Source: Xiphydria camelus (Eukaryota; Arthropoda; Insecta; Hymenoptera; Xiphydriidae). From it: a stretch of DNA of 64,000 nucleotides. The position numbers and the translations under genes were made by a program. The notes under the pieces are model-generated. The model saw only the letters and a list, made by a program, of their open reading frames with translations, did not search any database and had not been told where the DNA came from. The DNA is taken from contig OY783192.1 in assembly GCA_963678675.1 (NCBI GenBank), positions 4,660,001-4,724,000 on the forward strand, in the 5' to 3' direction. Below are positions 33,781-45,450 of the stretch, one piece after another; within the stretch, counting starts at the first letter, position 1, and each line of letters starts with the position of its first letter.

Positions 33781-35498
33781 TTACATAATATTGTACATTC
33801 CATCACATATGTAATTAGTTTCGAACTCGGAAATCAAGGAACGTCGAAATACCACTTCAAAGCAGCGCTTTGTACAATTTCACTGAAATCTCCTTTCACC
33901 GTCAATATATATACATACATGTGTATGTACATCGTGCAGCTTCCTGCATAGATATGTGTGTACGTACATATGTGGCCACCTATACATACGTAGGTAGGAC
34001 ACACATACGTCCAGTAGGAAAATCCAGTTTGTGCGCAGGCATGGTCGTGCATTATTTTCGCGAGGATTCGATGCCGGCGGAAGTTCGTGGATATAAAGGA
34101 GGATCAGCGCGTACCCGTAACTCGCCGTCCTGCTATTTGCCTTTATTTACGCCCGGTCTATTCCTACCAAAAGGCGCGAATTTATTTATCGGGGAAACCC
34201 CGCGCATGCAAATGCGGCATCGACCCCTCGCTCGCCGCTGCAGCGGCAACGTCGAAACAGAAGCAAAAGATAAAAGCGAAAGCGTCTGGCCGCTCGCCAG
34301 AGCAGCGGGAAAACGTTCGATTTCCGAAGGAGATATATCGCATCGAGCCTTCGTAAAGCTCGGATCTCTCCCCGAAACCGAGATACGCGAGCGCACGGCG
34401 GGATGAGCTCGCGACGAAGGTGCTCGTAAAAAAAAGTTTTAAACTGGCAGCGACGTGCTTCTATCAACTACGCCATTATTCCGTTGCGCTATTCGCGACG
34501 GCGGAAAAAATACGATAAAACCGGATTACAGGAAATCAAGCGGGTCTCGTAACTCGGGCCCGAGTTACCAGTTCGTTTCGCGCGTCTACGCTTAAACTCA
34601 GTTTGCTCCTTGTTTCGCCAAGACGTTTCGATTTACGAGGAGTGCACTTTTCTGCACGTACGTGTCCCCGTTTGCAGATGTCTGCGCGCGGACCATCCCC
34701 GTTGGCGGACCGGAGGGTGAGTTGCGAGGGTATACTGAGCGCGATAAATCGTGCGCCGGAAGAGGCACGTTTGTTGAAAGAGGAATCGAATGCATCTGTT
34801 GATAAAAATGAGAAAATAAAGGAGAAAGGAAAGAGGCGTACACTATGCCGTAGCGTATAGGGCTCTAGCGTACGTTCCACAAACGTAGCTTTTGTTTGTG
34901 TTACACATGTGCATATAGAGAGTGTACATCCAAGTTTCGCCAAGAAACCCAGCTTGGTGGCGCTGCTTGTATTTACCTTTTGATAACGATTTTTCCACGG
35001 AAAGAATTTATTTGAATGCTTTGAAATTCACATTCTATTATAATTGAGGCCATGTTGATTAAATCCAACTCCAAATTATTATCCAAAATAACGTGTAAAC
35101 AGCGCTTATACCACGGGCATCTGCTTAATGCTTGGTGCGTGCCACAGATGACACTCTATCTGTTTTGTGCAGTTACCCAATCCCCCTATAGCGCCCTGAT
35201 ACTATCATGTCCCGCGCAGTGGTCGCATCGAGTCGATATGATGGCTGCAGAAGGGGAAATTATATTTGTTTGCTTGTCAGTTGCAAGAAACTTTAAATAT
35301 ATCGCGTAGTTCACGCGACGCTCCCTTTTTTTGTTTAATTGTATGATGTTATTGGTTTTTTTTTCTTGGGGAAAATTAGGAAATGGAAAAAAGCAGAAAT
35401 TAGAGCATAGGTATGTTAGCTTAGCATGCATGAAGCTCGACCTAAGCTCGATCCTTAACTTATCCTTGGTAGGTTTAGGCAAAGACTGACCCGAGTCT
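33781..35498. other. Intronic sequence, GC-rich at 34080-34760, without recognisable genes
   Basis: Open frames up to 178 codons overlap on both strands in the CpG-rich part. None has recognisable domains; mutual overlap suggests compositional frames. Confidence 0.35.
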
Positions 35499-35738
35499 AA
35501 TTCTAGGATGCTCGGGAAAAAGAGTAAGAGTCAAAAAATGGTATTGCTCAAGAAAACACCTTTATTTGTTTATATTGAAACACAAACTGTTGAAAAAATG
35601 TATAAAATGAAAATAACACTTCTCATAAGAACCGTTAAATGCGTGTAGCACACAAATATGTAGAAGCGTTTTGGTAGGCGACTTATCTCATATTGACCAT
35701 TTTTTGACTTATACTCTTTTTCCCGGGCATCCTAGAAT
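35499..35738. mobile_element. Short element with about 45-bp inverted termini
   Basis: Left AATTCTAGGATGCTCGGGAA then AAAGAGTAAGAGTCAAAAAA; right (reverse-complemented) AATTCTAGGATGCCCGGGAA then AAAGAGTATAAGTCAAAAAA. Interior is AT-rich and non-coding. The AATT words may be part of the terminus or a target duplication. Confidence 0.8.
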
Positions 35739-36606
35739 TTTGTAAGCCAATAATACCTGCACGCATAAGTTCCTTGTGAGATAACATCGGACGAGAATAT
35801 GTTTCGCAAAGACGGTCAGATAAACGCAAGATATGTAGAATCGCATGTTCACTTTTTATTCATTTGTTTAATTACTGATTCATTCAGGTCGATGTGAGTT
35901 TTAATATACGTTCCTATGCTTTATAATTTTCGTTTCTGACAATGCGGGGAAGAAATTAAAGCACTGCGTCGCAGCACACACAAAATATAGATTTATAAAT
36001 ATATCTTCATAAAATCGTAACACACGAGACAGGTACGTTTTACTATGAAAGTCAACCTATGCCATATGATAAATTTCCGCTTGACATCACGAAAAACGTC
36101 CGCTTTCAGTTTATGGCACAGTATGTGTAGGTAATGCAATTTAATTTTCATTTGGTCTATACGAAAGGCGCTTATCGAGCTTCATCCTCTTCCGTTCAAT
36201 TTTTAAAGGGCACTTCTCCGGAGTTAGCTGCTCTTTTGTATCCGATTATATACCCCTTTATAATTTTTATAATGAGAAATTTCCACCGGGGCGGAAAATC
36301 GCTTTAATCCGAAAAGTAATTACGATAGAAATTTTGTTCGTACGTCGCGTGATGCTTGTATGCGAGCTACACATTTGGTGGAATATGTCTTTTCATGTCC
36401 GATCGGCGAATTCAAATTTATTAGGAGAATGTTAGTGATACGGAACGACCTTAGTTGACTTGTGGATACCAGGATTGACAACAGTTACCAGGGGCGAGTT
36501 GTGGGGTATCTGACTCTCCCCTACATAAAATTGCGATCAATAGAGAAGTAAAAGATGGACTCACCCTCCTGCCCGAACAATTTTAATTGTTATAGTTGAA
36601 GTCAAG
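35739..36606. other. Intronic sequence without recognisable genes
   Basis: Nothing recognised up to the donor of the coding exon. Confidence 0.4.
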
Positions 36607-36613
36607 CTCTTAC
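36607..36613 (-). other. 5' splice donor of the neurobeachin-like exon
   Basis: On the minus strand the exon ends CAG followed by GTAAGAG, a strong match to the donor consensus. Confidence 0.85.
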
Positions 36614-36718
36614 CTGTAGATTTGGTGGACAGTGGTCGAGGAGTTCTAACATGTGCCTTATGTTCTGCGCGTCCTGAATGACGAAGTTCAGCTCCATGTC
36701 GAATTCGCCACCCACGAG
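36614..36718 (-). CDS. rg: Neurobeachin / Rugose N-terminal coding exon (single exon, partial gene)
   Basis: Neurobeachin-family proteins (NBEA and LRBA in vertebrates, Rugose in flies) are very large BEACH-WD40 scaffold proteins. They act in membrane trafficking and anchor protein kinase A; in flies Rugose affects synapses and eye development. On the minus strand this exon reads 35 codons without a stop, beginning [18 protein letters not shown] and containing ELLDHCPP. From memory, human NBEA has LLVGGEFDLEMNFIIQDAES and ELLEHC at the matching place, near the N-terminus and upstream of the concanavalin-like region. The exon is preceded by TTGTTCACAG (acceptor) and followed by GTAAGAG (donor). 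Its length is 105 bp and both borders appear to be phase 0, so it keeps frame. Flanking exons (ending ...VETVL, starting AEIWS...) were not found in the window. The gene symbol follows the fly orthologue. LRBA-type versus NBEA-type cannot be separated from this piece, but insects usually have one such gene. Confidence 0.87.
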
Positions 36719-36720
36719 CT

Positions 36721-38527
36721 GTGAACAAATAGAAATAAAACCCTTACAAATTTCAAAGTACTGGGTCTTTAAATTAGAAATACTTAGAGATTCAATTCAT
36801 TTTTGCCGTGATTTCATCTTCACCGTTTTACTTTTAATTGCCAAAATTCGTAGGTCATGCGTGACTAAAATTATATCTTGCAAGACAATTTATCTCTCTT
36901 TCGTTTCACCTTGCTCATTCTTCAAAGTCGTAATTTCTTTTACTTTTGCAAAACCGTACATCTACACCAAGGTTACGGAACACTTTCGTAAGAAACCCGA
37001 GGAAAAGACTCACAAGTACGAACATCCACTTTACTTCTATGTATTGGTAACAACTAGAGTACTTTTTCTCACCGTTGGTTGGCCCAACGGTGAATACTCG
37101 TATCTACGATACGAGGAACGGAAGAAGGATACCTGTTATGTGCAGAGTTACGTTACTATTCGAACGTGCAACGTTGCAGTTTCTACCTCCCAATTGTCTC
37201 GACCGTATTACGTCGTCATGACCGAATTGACGACCACTTCAGAGTTTTTCTTCCACCTTCGCTTTGCAAAAGACAGTTTCGTGAAAGTTTTACATACATA
37301 TACCATCTTTCCTTCGCTCGATGCACAATTCCTGAGATAAATGTCAGCTATAGCATTCGCTCTCGAGCCATTTTTCATAAACGTACGCGAAAATGTTGCG
37401 ATGCACTTATATTAATGTGATTAATAGTTACGAAAAAGAATTAAACTTTAAGAACGTCGCAGAGGGATTTGTAGAAATATGGCCAACTCGAAAGAACGCC
37501 ATTCCCGATTCATTCACCACGGCAATTCATTTGGGAATCGCCAAGTTCGTCCCTCTGGACTCCGATAGTACCTCGGGGTAGGCGAGATAGGTCCATTCGA
37601 CGTGGCGGGTGGTAGTATCAAATGGAGAAATGGACGTGTGCCAAAGCGAGGCGGTGGTATATCGGAATTGAGAAAACCGTTCCGGTCAGAAGAAGCAACT
37701 CCCAAGGATGCTGTCGATAAAATGTTTCTACACGTATCCCACGGTTTACGGCCTGTGTCGGTTGTGCAGTTCCTCGAAGGGCGAGCGTTTATATCACCGG
37801 ACCGGAAATGCTGCCTCGGCAGAGAGCGTAATTTCCGGAGAAGTATCTCTCCTTGCCCCGTTTCTGCCACCATCGTGCACTTTGCGATACGTACCGTGCG
37901 GTCAATTTCGCGGCTTAATTTTTTTATTTTTCGCCGCTCTCTAAAGATTGCGAAGTACCCGGTACGAATAAATTTAGCGGTGGAATTGGTTAGATCACAT
38001 TTTTCCATAGAAAAAACTTGGGCAATTATGAAGATTATTTTCCTACGATGTGTCTAATTTTCCAGCAGTGTTTAGTCTACCTACAGCTTAGAGTGAGTGT
38101 AACTATATAGCCTATCGGGGTTAATGTTTTACCATAACAAGTGAATACCGTCCCCTTCTTCGAAATACGTAAGAAGGAACAGGGCGTACGTTTTACGACG
38201 AGATGGTAGAATTTTGTATAGCACCCATATATTTCCATATATGGCTTCCTCACTATGACCCTGTATGTAGAAATCATGTAAGTACGATTGTGAGAATGCC
38301 GACGCAACAGCAGCAGACATATAATATATAGGAGCATCCTTCTTTCTATCGCATATTTCAATCGAACAAAAAAGTTCGCGCAGGGCAGAAAATGTGCGAC
38401 GAAGACATTCCTATTTATGTGCATCCATTGGTATTGCATCGGCGTTCTCATTCACACTCGCACGATCCCTATTTATATACCATACCTTCACTAGAACTCT
38501 CTCTATATATAAATGCATATACGAGTA
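36721..38527. other. Intronic sequence without recognisable genes
   Basis: Long frames at 36678-37340 (plus, 220 codons) and at 37514-38057 (both strands, about 150-164 codons) have no recognisable domain; the first overlaps the real exon antisense. A perfect small palindrome CACCGTTGG/CCAACGGTG sits at about 37074-37095. Confidence 0.4.
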
Positions 38528-39476
38528 GGGGAGAGGGGGGCAGTTTTGAACAAAATTTAAACTTTCATAGAAAAAGCATATGTATTTTAAATTAACTAAA
38601 CTTTTGGTTACGCTGTATTTTAGTCTAGTATATTATGAAGATTTTGTAATACAATTTGGAAGACTACGGTCATTTATAACTTTAAAAAATAAAATTGCAA
38701 ATGTTCTTGGAATTGTTCAAAACTGCCCCGTCTAAGGGGCAGTTTTGAACGAGCTTGGGGCAGTTTTGAATTCACACTAATGTAGGGGCTAAATGTACAG
38801 TAAATACGCTACATATTTATAAAGTCAATAAAGATTTATTATTTATTCGTATTTAACATATATTTACATTAGAAATGCCCTTTGAGACATTAAACATACG
38901 TACTGTAGCTGACTGATCAGGAACTTCAAGAAAATAAAATTTGCCGCTTTCTTTTATAAGTTCGCACTATGATGAGCTGAATTTGAATAAATACATTTTA
39001 CTAGGTATATATATTCTGCACATACAAATTATGAAGAGGGGCAGTTTTAAATAGAGAAAACTGCGTTCAAAACTGCCCCTCCTGGCTTAGTTCAAAAGTG
39101 CCCCAGGTTACAAACTATTCCAAAAATTAGGTTATAATTTCTTTTATGGAAAGTGTTTTTAAGAATATATAATTGTAAAGCATACATCAACCCCTTTAAT
39201 GTCTATAGGTATATCACAAAATGTTACTACTCGAACACTTTTATAGTAGAAACAAGCTTACACACCAAATGTTAAAAATTTACAATCATGATCCTAGAAC
39301 CACACTGTGTACTCTAATCGGATACTTGTTGGAATATCACTATTTCACTACATTACCGATAACCGCATGGAGTAGTCCTGCGTTGAATATAGAGATAGTG
39401 CCGCTAGCCCCAAAACGTAAAATATTATTGCCGATGTTCTAAACTGCCCCTTGTTCAAAACTGCCCCCCCTTCCCC
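38528..39476. mobile_element. G-rich-terminus element (949 bp) with about nine copies of its terminal motif
   Basis: Left end GGGGAGAGGGGGGCAGTTTT and right end (reverse-complemented) GGGGAAGGGGGGGCAGTTTT, both then TGAAC or GAAC, flanked by TA. The motif GGGGCAGTTTTGAAC recurs inside in both orientations, near 38718, 38736, 38758, 39040, 39069, 39090 and 39440. The interior otherwise is AT-rich with no long frame. Non-autonomous, TA target. Confidence 0.85.
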
Positions 39477-41280
39477 TATATAAATTATACAGTATCTGTA
39501 TCTGGAATAGAAAAGAGGTGAGATTATGAAGAGATAAAAAAAGGGTTAAAAATGGAGACAGAGAGAAAGAGAGAGAAAGGGAGAAGAAGGGTGCTGCTAA
39601 ATGTGGACAATGCCTGTACCACAGAGAGCTATTTCTACCTTAATTAAAACCAATGCTATTGTGGAGCAGTTCTTGACTGTCCCGAGGTACTCCTTTGTAA
39701 TGCAACTTCCGTAAACCGTCAGACAACGTGAAAGAGAACTGTGTTGTCGCTAAAAAGAATTTAGCAGTAATTGCGGCGTGTACATTAAAATAATTATCAA
39801 ATAGATCCATCTGAATGTAATTAACAGTCAGCCTCTGATGAAAAGAGCGTACTATTTTAGATTGATTAGATCTGCCGGAGTATATGTACTCCGTATCGAA
39901 GATGAAATTTTTGATCATCCGTACAATTTCTCAACTAAGAGAAGAAAATATTGAAGCAGGCTCCTGTTCAGTCAGATGTTCAAAAATAGTGTGTTTAATG
40001 ACTTCTGAATCGAAAGATATTAGGAAAAAATGTTAAATCTTTCTTCATTTGAGTATTACGAAGGGAAAAGAAAAAGCGATCTAATAGTGTTTGTAATAAA
40101 TTCGATAAAGTTTGTAGGAAATAATATTAAAGGAAAATAATTGAGATTTGTAATCGAAATAATTAATTTTTATAACACATCGAAATCGTGAGGTATGAAG
40201 GATAACAAATTTGATTACCCTTTAACGAATAAATACCTCAACAAATCTTTTCTCATACTACAAGGAATACGCGCAACGATACCGACTGCTTGTTACGCGC
40301 CAATATAACGATTTACAGAATCTGGGCACTGATAGCATGACTATCTCAGTACTGAGAATTCATACGAATTGTTGCAGTATTTTAGCAGCGAGAAGGTATC
40401 GCGAACTTATTTGACGAATAAAGGGACGAAATCTTAAAAATAATTACTTTTAGTGACTTTTAAAATAAAAAAACGACTTTCTACTAACCTGATTGAATAA
40501 AATGAACAATCATTAAAAACATGACCAAGTGGGAGATTTGTGAAATGAACGATCTGAAGCTCTGTTAAATACATACGTATAACTGTATCGCGGAAGGGGG
40601 GGGGAAAGAATTCTAGTCTCTTTATATATAATGCGATCCCTACGGAACAACGCCGCCCTGATAACAAAAATGTCCGCGTCGGAGAATCATTATTCTGAAA
40701 AAGGAAAGGGAAGCGATCTCTCTCGCCCGCGCTGTAGCTTATCTCATTCCGAACGAGTGTCTATTCCCAGGGGAGAGTTTCGAGGAAGGAAAATATGACG
40801 TAAGAGATCAGGGACCTTTCGACAATTATTGCAGGAGCGTCCGACCTAATTCTCCTTTTTTTCCCCGTTATTCCGCAGAGACGGTAGATAGGAGGGGTTG
40901 AGGGGAAAATAATTCCGGTATAGCTCACATCCCCTTACACGCGGTGACGTATCCGAGCAGGCAACCGGAAATTGAAGTATGGAAAAGTCCCGCTTCGCTC
41001 ACCGAACTTGTTTGTTCGAATTACACATTATTTGTATGGCTGCTGTATTAATTGCAATGAGATTTATGCAGGCAAAACATTACAATTGGCGTTTCAAATT
41101 TTTTGAAATATCGCTACCCTATTTTCAATTAGATAATTCTTTCTGGAATATCATCATACATTGCCAAAAGGAAATATTTAGTCGATTATACATTGAGAAC
41201 ACAAATTTCCAAACCACAACCTCTCGAGCGACTAATTAAATATACAGTTATCTTAACACACATATGTAGTTAAAGTAATT
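39477..41280. other. Intronic sequence without recognisable genes
   Basis: A GA-rich stretch at 39550-39600 and short frames only. Confidence 0.4.
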
Positions 41281-41672
41281 AAAATTTAGTGGAGGTAACT
41301 TGATACTTATAGCTGTTTCAACTAAATATTTGTTCTAGTAACTATATATCTAGTTTGATGCCCGTAAAACCTCAACATTTATTTGAATCAAACGACTTTT
41401 TTTTCTCAGTGTATTTAACACAATACTTCCACCGTTCGTCTGACAAACATTTGTATTAAAACAAATCAACTCGGATTAACTTAACAAAGCAGTTAAGTGT
41501 AATCGCTTTGCATCTACCAATAAAACGAATTTTATTGAATAAAACGATACAAATTTAGTTATTCCAATTATATATACCTGGTCCAACCAAACACGCAATG
41601 ATTAATTTATCGAAATTTAACCTTCAACCCAAACAATTTGCTTGGAACAACTAAATTCTTTTCTTAGTCTAC
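41281..41672. mobile_element. Remnants of CACTGAG-type elements
   Basis: TTTTTTTTCTCAGTG followed by TA at about 41398-41413 is a right end of this group, and TTCTTTTCTTAGTCTA at about 41658-41673 looks like a second. Interior words (TAGTTATTCCAA, CCAACCAAACAC) resemble family A. The left ends could not be placed. Confidence 0.4.
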
Positions 41673-42917
41673 CTATAATATGACGTACTACATTTAAAAC
41701 TGTTTTAGGTATGCATCTCTGAAATAAGAAATGAGTTCCATAGTGATCATAGAGGAAGAGAGCAGTTGGAACATTCGCGTATAACGCGATTAAGCAAACA
41801 TTTCTAGTGATAATTTATCGCGATCAGGTACGTAAAATTGCATTTAAAAAGAATACCTAATGCGGCATGGAGAGAAGATAAATTGACCAAGAGAAAGAAG
41901 CGCATGCGGAACCCGGTTTTCACACAAAGGCTCGGCGTGGGGATGCGAGAGTCCTCGGCGGATTAAAGGGGGTGACCGCCGGTGCAGTCACTAATTGGGG
42001 ACCACTTGCCTTTACATCTCCTCCACCTTCTCGTCGGTTCGCCCGATCCGACAAACCAGCAGAGTCGCGCCAAACTCGCCAGGTCAGCATTGCAAATACC
42101 AGACAAGCTTGCGAATCGTTGGTTATCAAGCATTTATCATGAAATCTCTCACCCTCTCTCTCCTCCTCTCCCTCTCCCTTCCCCCTCTCAGCGATTGTCG
42201 ATAGGAGAGAGTAGAGCAGAAGTTGCATAACGAGGACCGCGTTTGATATATAACACATGTGTTCCTACCGACACGCATACACAGTTCTTAGCCTTAGTTT
42301 AGCGCATGTTCAGCAAAGTCAATCGATCACGAAATCGGGTCAACGCGATGTAACAGAATCCCTCTGAGTCAAAAAAAAAATTGAACGTTCCTTCGGCTTC
42401 TTTCTTGACTTTCTCGGGAAAAACGACCCCGCCGGGGAGAGGAAAGTCACATGCGAGATTCGGCTTGTTACGAAAAAGAAAAAAAAAACGAGAAGAACGG
42501 AGGACGTTGCTTCCGCTCGACTCTGTTCGCCTGGAAAGTCTTCGCCCGGTACTGTATAAAGAGACTTTTTGATCGAGTTACTTCAAAGCGTTCGAAAGCT
42601 TGTTTGTACGGGTTTGAAAGGTTTTCAGCTGCCTCTCGAGAATGCATCACATGGAGGAGTTTTCTCGTTAAACATAGGTGACGCGGAAAATGGCATCGCA
42701 TCGAGTGGCCCGGGCTCCGTGACCTGTTCTGTTTTTCTCTCGCGTCTCAGTTTCTCGCGCGTAAGCCCTGCGTGGTGATCGATCGAAGCTCACCGGAGAA
42801 ATGTGGTCGGGGGAATGAAAGAAAGCGAAGGGACCGACGACGATGAGAAACGAGGTTCGTATCTATAGTCGATCGCAAGGACCCGTATAGAATTACGCAA
42901 CTCAACCACGCTATGAG
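41673..42917. other. Intronic sequence without recognisable genes
   Basis: GC-richer from 41930 onward, with overlapping frames on both strands (up to 112 codons) and no recognised product. Confidence 0.4.
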
Positions 42918-42949
42918 CTCCTCTCTCTCTTTCTCTCTCTCTCTCTCTT
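42918..42949. repeat. (CT)n microsatellite at the 5' junction of the LINE pair
   Basis: Interrupted CT tract directly before the first retrotransposon fragment. Confidence 0.9.
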
Positions 42950-42952
42950 CGG

Positions 42953-43681
42953 GGTCGTTCGGCGCATGCATTCCACTCTTTTCCAACTAAAAAGAAATCG
43001 GGATTTTTTGCCTGCTCACCTCCGAAAGCGTCTCGTGGTAGCTCTCATGTTTCCCCACATGGACTACTGCGGCGCGCTCTTCGGAGACATCACCGGTGAG
43101 CAGTGCCTCAGGGTTCAGAGGGCCGTCGACATGGCCATCCGATTTATCTTCGGCCTACGCCGTGACGAGCACATGCCACCTTATCGCCGCGAGCTTCGCT
43201 GGCTAAACTGTCGTAGACGGTGCTCGCTCCACATTGGCACATTGCTCTTTTCTGTGAGGTCTACTGGCGAGCCGGTCTACCTGGCTGACATGTTCTGCAC
43301 CAGGTCCTCGTCCCTCCATCGCGACACTCGTGAGCCCCCTACCAACTTGCGCGTTTCGCGCTTGTCGCACCTCGGCTTACCAGCATTCCTTTGCAGTCGC
43401 TGCCTCCTCCCTCTGGAACTCTCTTCCCAGGGCCTAGCTTCACTTTTCCCTAACTATTCATTTCCCATTGTCACCGCCACAGTATCACCTTGCTATCATT
43501 CTCATTTTTATTATCTTTAATTTTATCACAATACCTATTATTCTTAAGTTATATTACTTCAATTTTGTTATTATCGTACTTCATTTATCATGTTAATTTT
43601 TTGCCGAATCTATCCTACTGTGTCTTTCTATACAGGCACTTAGAGGGCCCGCCCTAGTGCCAAATAAAAGCTTCTTCTTCT
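42953..43681 (+). pseudogene. Non-LTR retrotransposon fragment, copy 1 (reverse transcriptase C-terminal part)
   Basis: From about 42957 the plus strand reads VRRMHSTLFQLKRNRDFLP, then HMDYCGALFG, QRAVDMAIRFIFGLRR and LRWLNCRRRC, to a stop after 43518. This is the region after the catalytic YADD motif of a LINE-type (Jockey/CR1-like) reverse transcriptase. The 5' end is truncated well after the active site. Compared with copy 2, the frame shifts near 43350-43390: SSLWNSLP is in another frame here. A further stretch is missing before the 3' region. The 3' end AGAGGGCCCGCCCTAGTGCC then AAATAAAAG matches the tail of copy 2. Dead copy. Confidence 0.85.
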
Positions 43682-44776
43682 CTTAGTTTAGATGCTTTCT
43701 CTGTGCTGTCTTGGGCCACTGATAACTCTCTTAAATTGAATGCTTCCAAGACTATGGTCATTATTTTCGGTACAAGCAGATTCATCAATTCTTTGGATTT
43801 TGATTTGCTACCTAAAATTAAGGTCGGTGGTGTGGCTGTCCCTTATTCCCAAGTTGTGAGGAACCTTGGCGTGCTATTTTCCAGTACCTTGTCCTGGAAT
43901 GACCATTTCTTGTTTGTCAGGCGTATTCATGCTACGCTTTTTCAACTGAAGAGAAACCGTGATTTCCTTCCTTTCCATCTTCGGAAGAGGCTTGTAATTG
44001 CACTCATCTTTCCGCACATGGACTACTGTGGTGCGTTATTCGGAGGCATTTCTGAAGAACAGTGTATCAGGGTACAGAGGGCCGTGAATATGTGCATTCG
44101 ATTTATCTTCGGTGTTCGTCGTGTTGAGCACATTATGCCTTATCGGCGTAACCTTCATTGGCTTGATTACAGAAGGCGGTGCACATATCTCATTGGCTCT
44201 CTGTTCTTCTCTGTTCGCTCTTCTGGAGCGCCGGCTTACTTAGCGGATACGTTTCACACCAGATCTTCGTCTCTGCTTCACTATACTCGGGAACCTGTCT
44301 CTAATCTGCATGCCCCGGTGTGTCGCACCACGGTTTGTCAGAAATCTTTTGCCGTCACTGCCTCCTCCCTTTGGAATTCGCTTCCGGCTATTATTAGGGA
44401 GTCTACTTCTGTACCTATTTTCAAGAGAAGGCTTTTCCACTGGCTGTTGTCCGAGGACTAGTTTATTCTTTTTCTATATGTCAAATCACTTATTCACTTG
44501 CTCATTTGCTTACCTCTTTCTGGTTCACCTACTTGCTTCCTGATCCAATTACTTTACTTCTTTATTTATATCAATTATTGTCATAATCATTCCTTTCATC
44601 ATCATCTTCTTTAGTATTATAATTGTTCCGATTACTTTATTATTACTGTTTATTATTATTATTGACCATGCTACTTTATTATTATTATTTTATTTTATTT
44701 ATATTACTTTTGTATCTCTCCCATCAGCTCTTAGAGGGCATACCCTAGAGCTTAATAAACGTTATTCTATTCTATT
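43682..44776 (+). pseudogene. Non-LTR retrotransposon fragment, copy 2 (reverse transcriptase C-terminal part)
   Basis: The frame is open from the junction at about 43683 to TAG at 44459-44461. It reads LSLDAFSVLSWATDNSLKLN, ASKTMVIIFG, VRNLGVLFSSTLSWNDH, then FQLKRNRDF, HMDYCGALFG, IRFIFGVRR and RTTVCQKSFAV, and ends ...FKRRLFHWLLSED. This covers the end of the reverse transcriptase domain just after YADD, the thumb region and the protein C-terminus, as in Jockey/CR1-like LINEs. The 3' UTR (about 300 bp, TTATTATT-rich) ends AGAGGGCATACCCTAGAGC, AATAAA and an ATTCT-type short tail. No catalytic aspartates remain, so it is a 5'-truncated insertion, but the residual frame is intact, suggesting a fairly recent arrival. 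Confidence 0.88.
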
Positions 44777-44794
44777 CTCTCTCTCTCTCTCTCT
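44777..44794. repeat. (CT)n microsatellite at the 3' junction of the LINE pair
   Basis: Nine CT units directly after the ATTCT tail of copy 2. Confidence 0.9.
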
Positions 44795-45450
44795 CGACTC
44801 AACCTCACAACCAGGTTGGCTGTATTTAATTGCACGGTGCGGTTGATCCACACCATATTAAATTACCGCTGCCAATCCCTTACCGCACGGCGTATTCGAA
44901 TAGAATCAACAAGCACCACGCACTCGAACGTCACCGAAATCAAATTCGAGAAAAAATCTCGGAACACACCGGCTCGATTTCGGACGGGGCACTCGACAAG
45001 CACTCGTGCAATCACAATAAACGAGAAATGTGAGAGGTCGACGAGTTTTTATGGAGGCAATTATACGGGGGGTTGGAGACAGGGGGTTAGGTTGATCGTG
45101 GCGAAGAATCAAATGTAAATTTCAGCCCCGCCGAAATTTAATGGCGGCGCGATAATTTGTTTGGGCGTTCAGGGGTGCTTAACCCTCCGATGAAATTTAA
45201 GGAGCACCGCGCGCGATAACGATCGCTCAACGGTCCTGGCTGAAATTCCTATATTGCGGATAGATACATCTTCTAATTGTGCGTTCGCGTTTGCTTACGA
45301 ATTGTGATTCGTCCGAATTTCATCCGGACGCTCGCACGGACAAAAAAGAACAACACGAATTACAGTTTGACTTGCATCAAACTAGCATTAAATTTCTGTG
45401 CAAATAGATATATTATAATATCTAGTTAAACTACTGTTAAAAATGTTTTG
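44795..45450. other. Intronic sequence without recognisable genes
   Basis: Nothing recognised. TTAACCCTCCGATGAAATTT at 45179 resembles a piggyBac-type terminus, but no partner end was seen. Confidence 0.4.

Larger units (their letters stand above)
1..36613 (-). other. Intron downstream of the neurobeachin/rugose-like exon (partial)
   Basis: Everything to the left of the recognised exon is read as the following intron on the minus strand. It starts with the donor complement at 36607-36613 (GTAAGAG on the minus strand) and runs past base 1. The expected next exon (family residues AEIWSVF...) was looked for by eye as its reverse complement and not found, so the intron appears to be at least 36 kb. 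It is filled mainly with transposon remnants listed separately. This depends on the exon identification and on my not having missed a small exon. Confidence 0.55.

Noticed and set aside
33870..34943. Several frames of 80-178 codons on both strands
   Set aside because: CpG-rich composition lowers stop-codon frequency; none matches a family I know.
36678..37340. 220-codon plus-strand open frame
   Set aside because: Its start is antisense to the neurobeachin-like exon, and it has no domain or splice framework; a shadow frame.
37514..38057. Overlapping 164-codon minus and 151-codon plus frames
   Set aside because: Mutually overlapping antisense frames in GC-rich DNA without recognisable domains.
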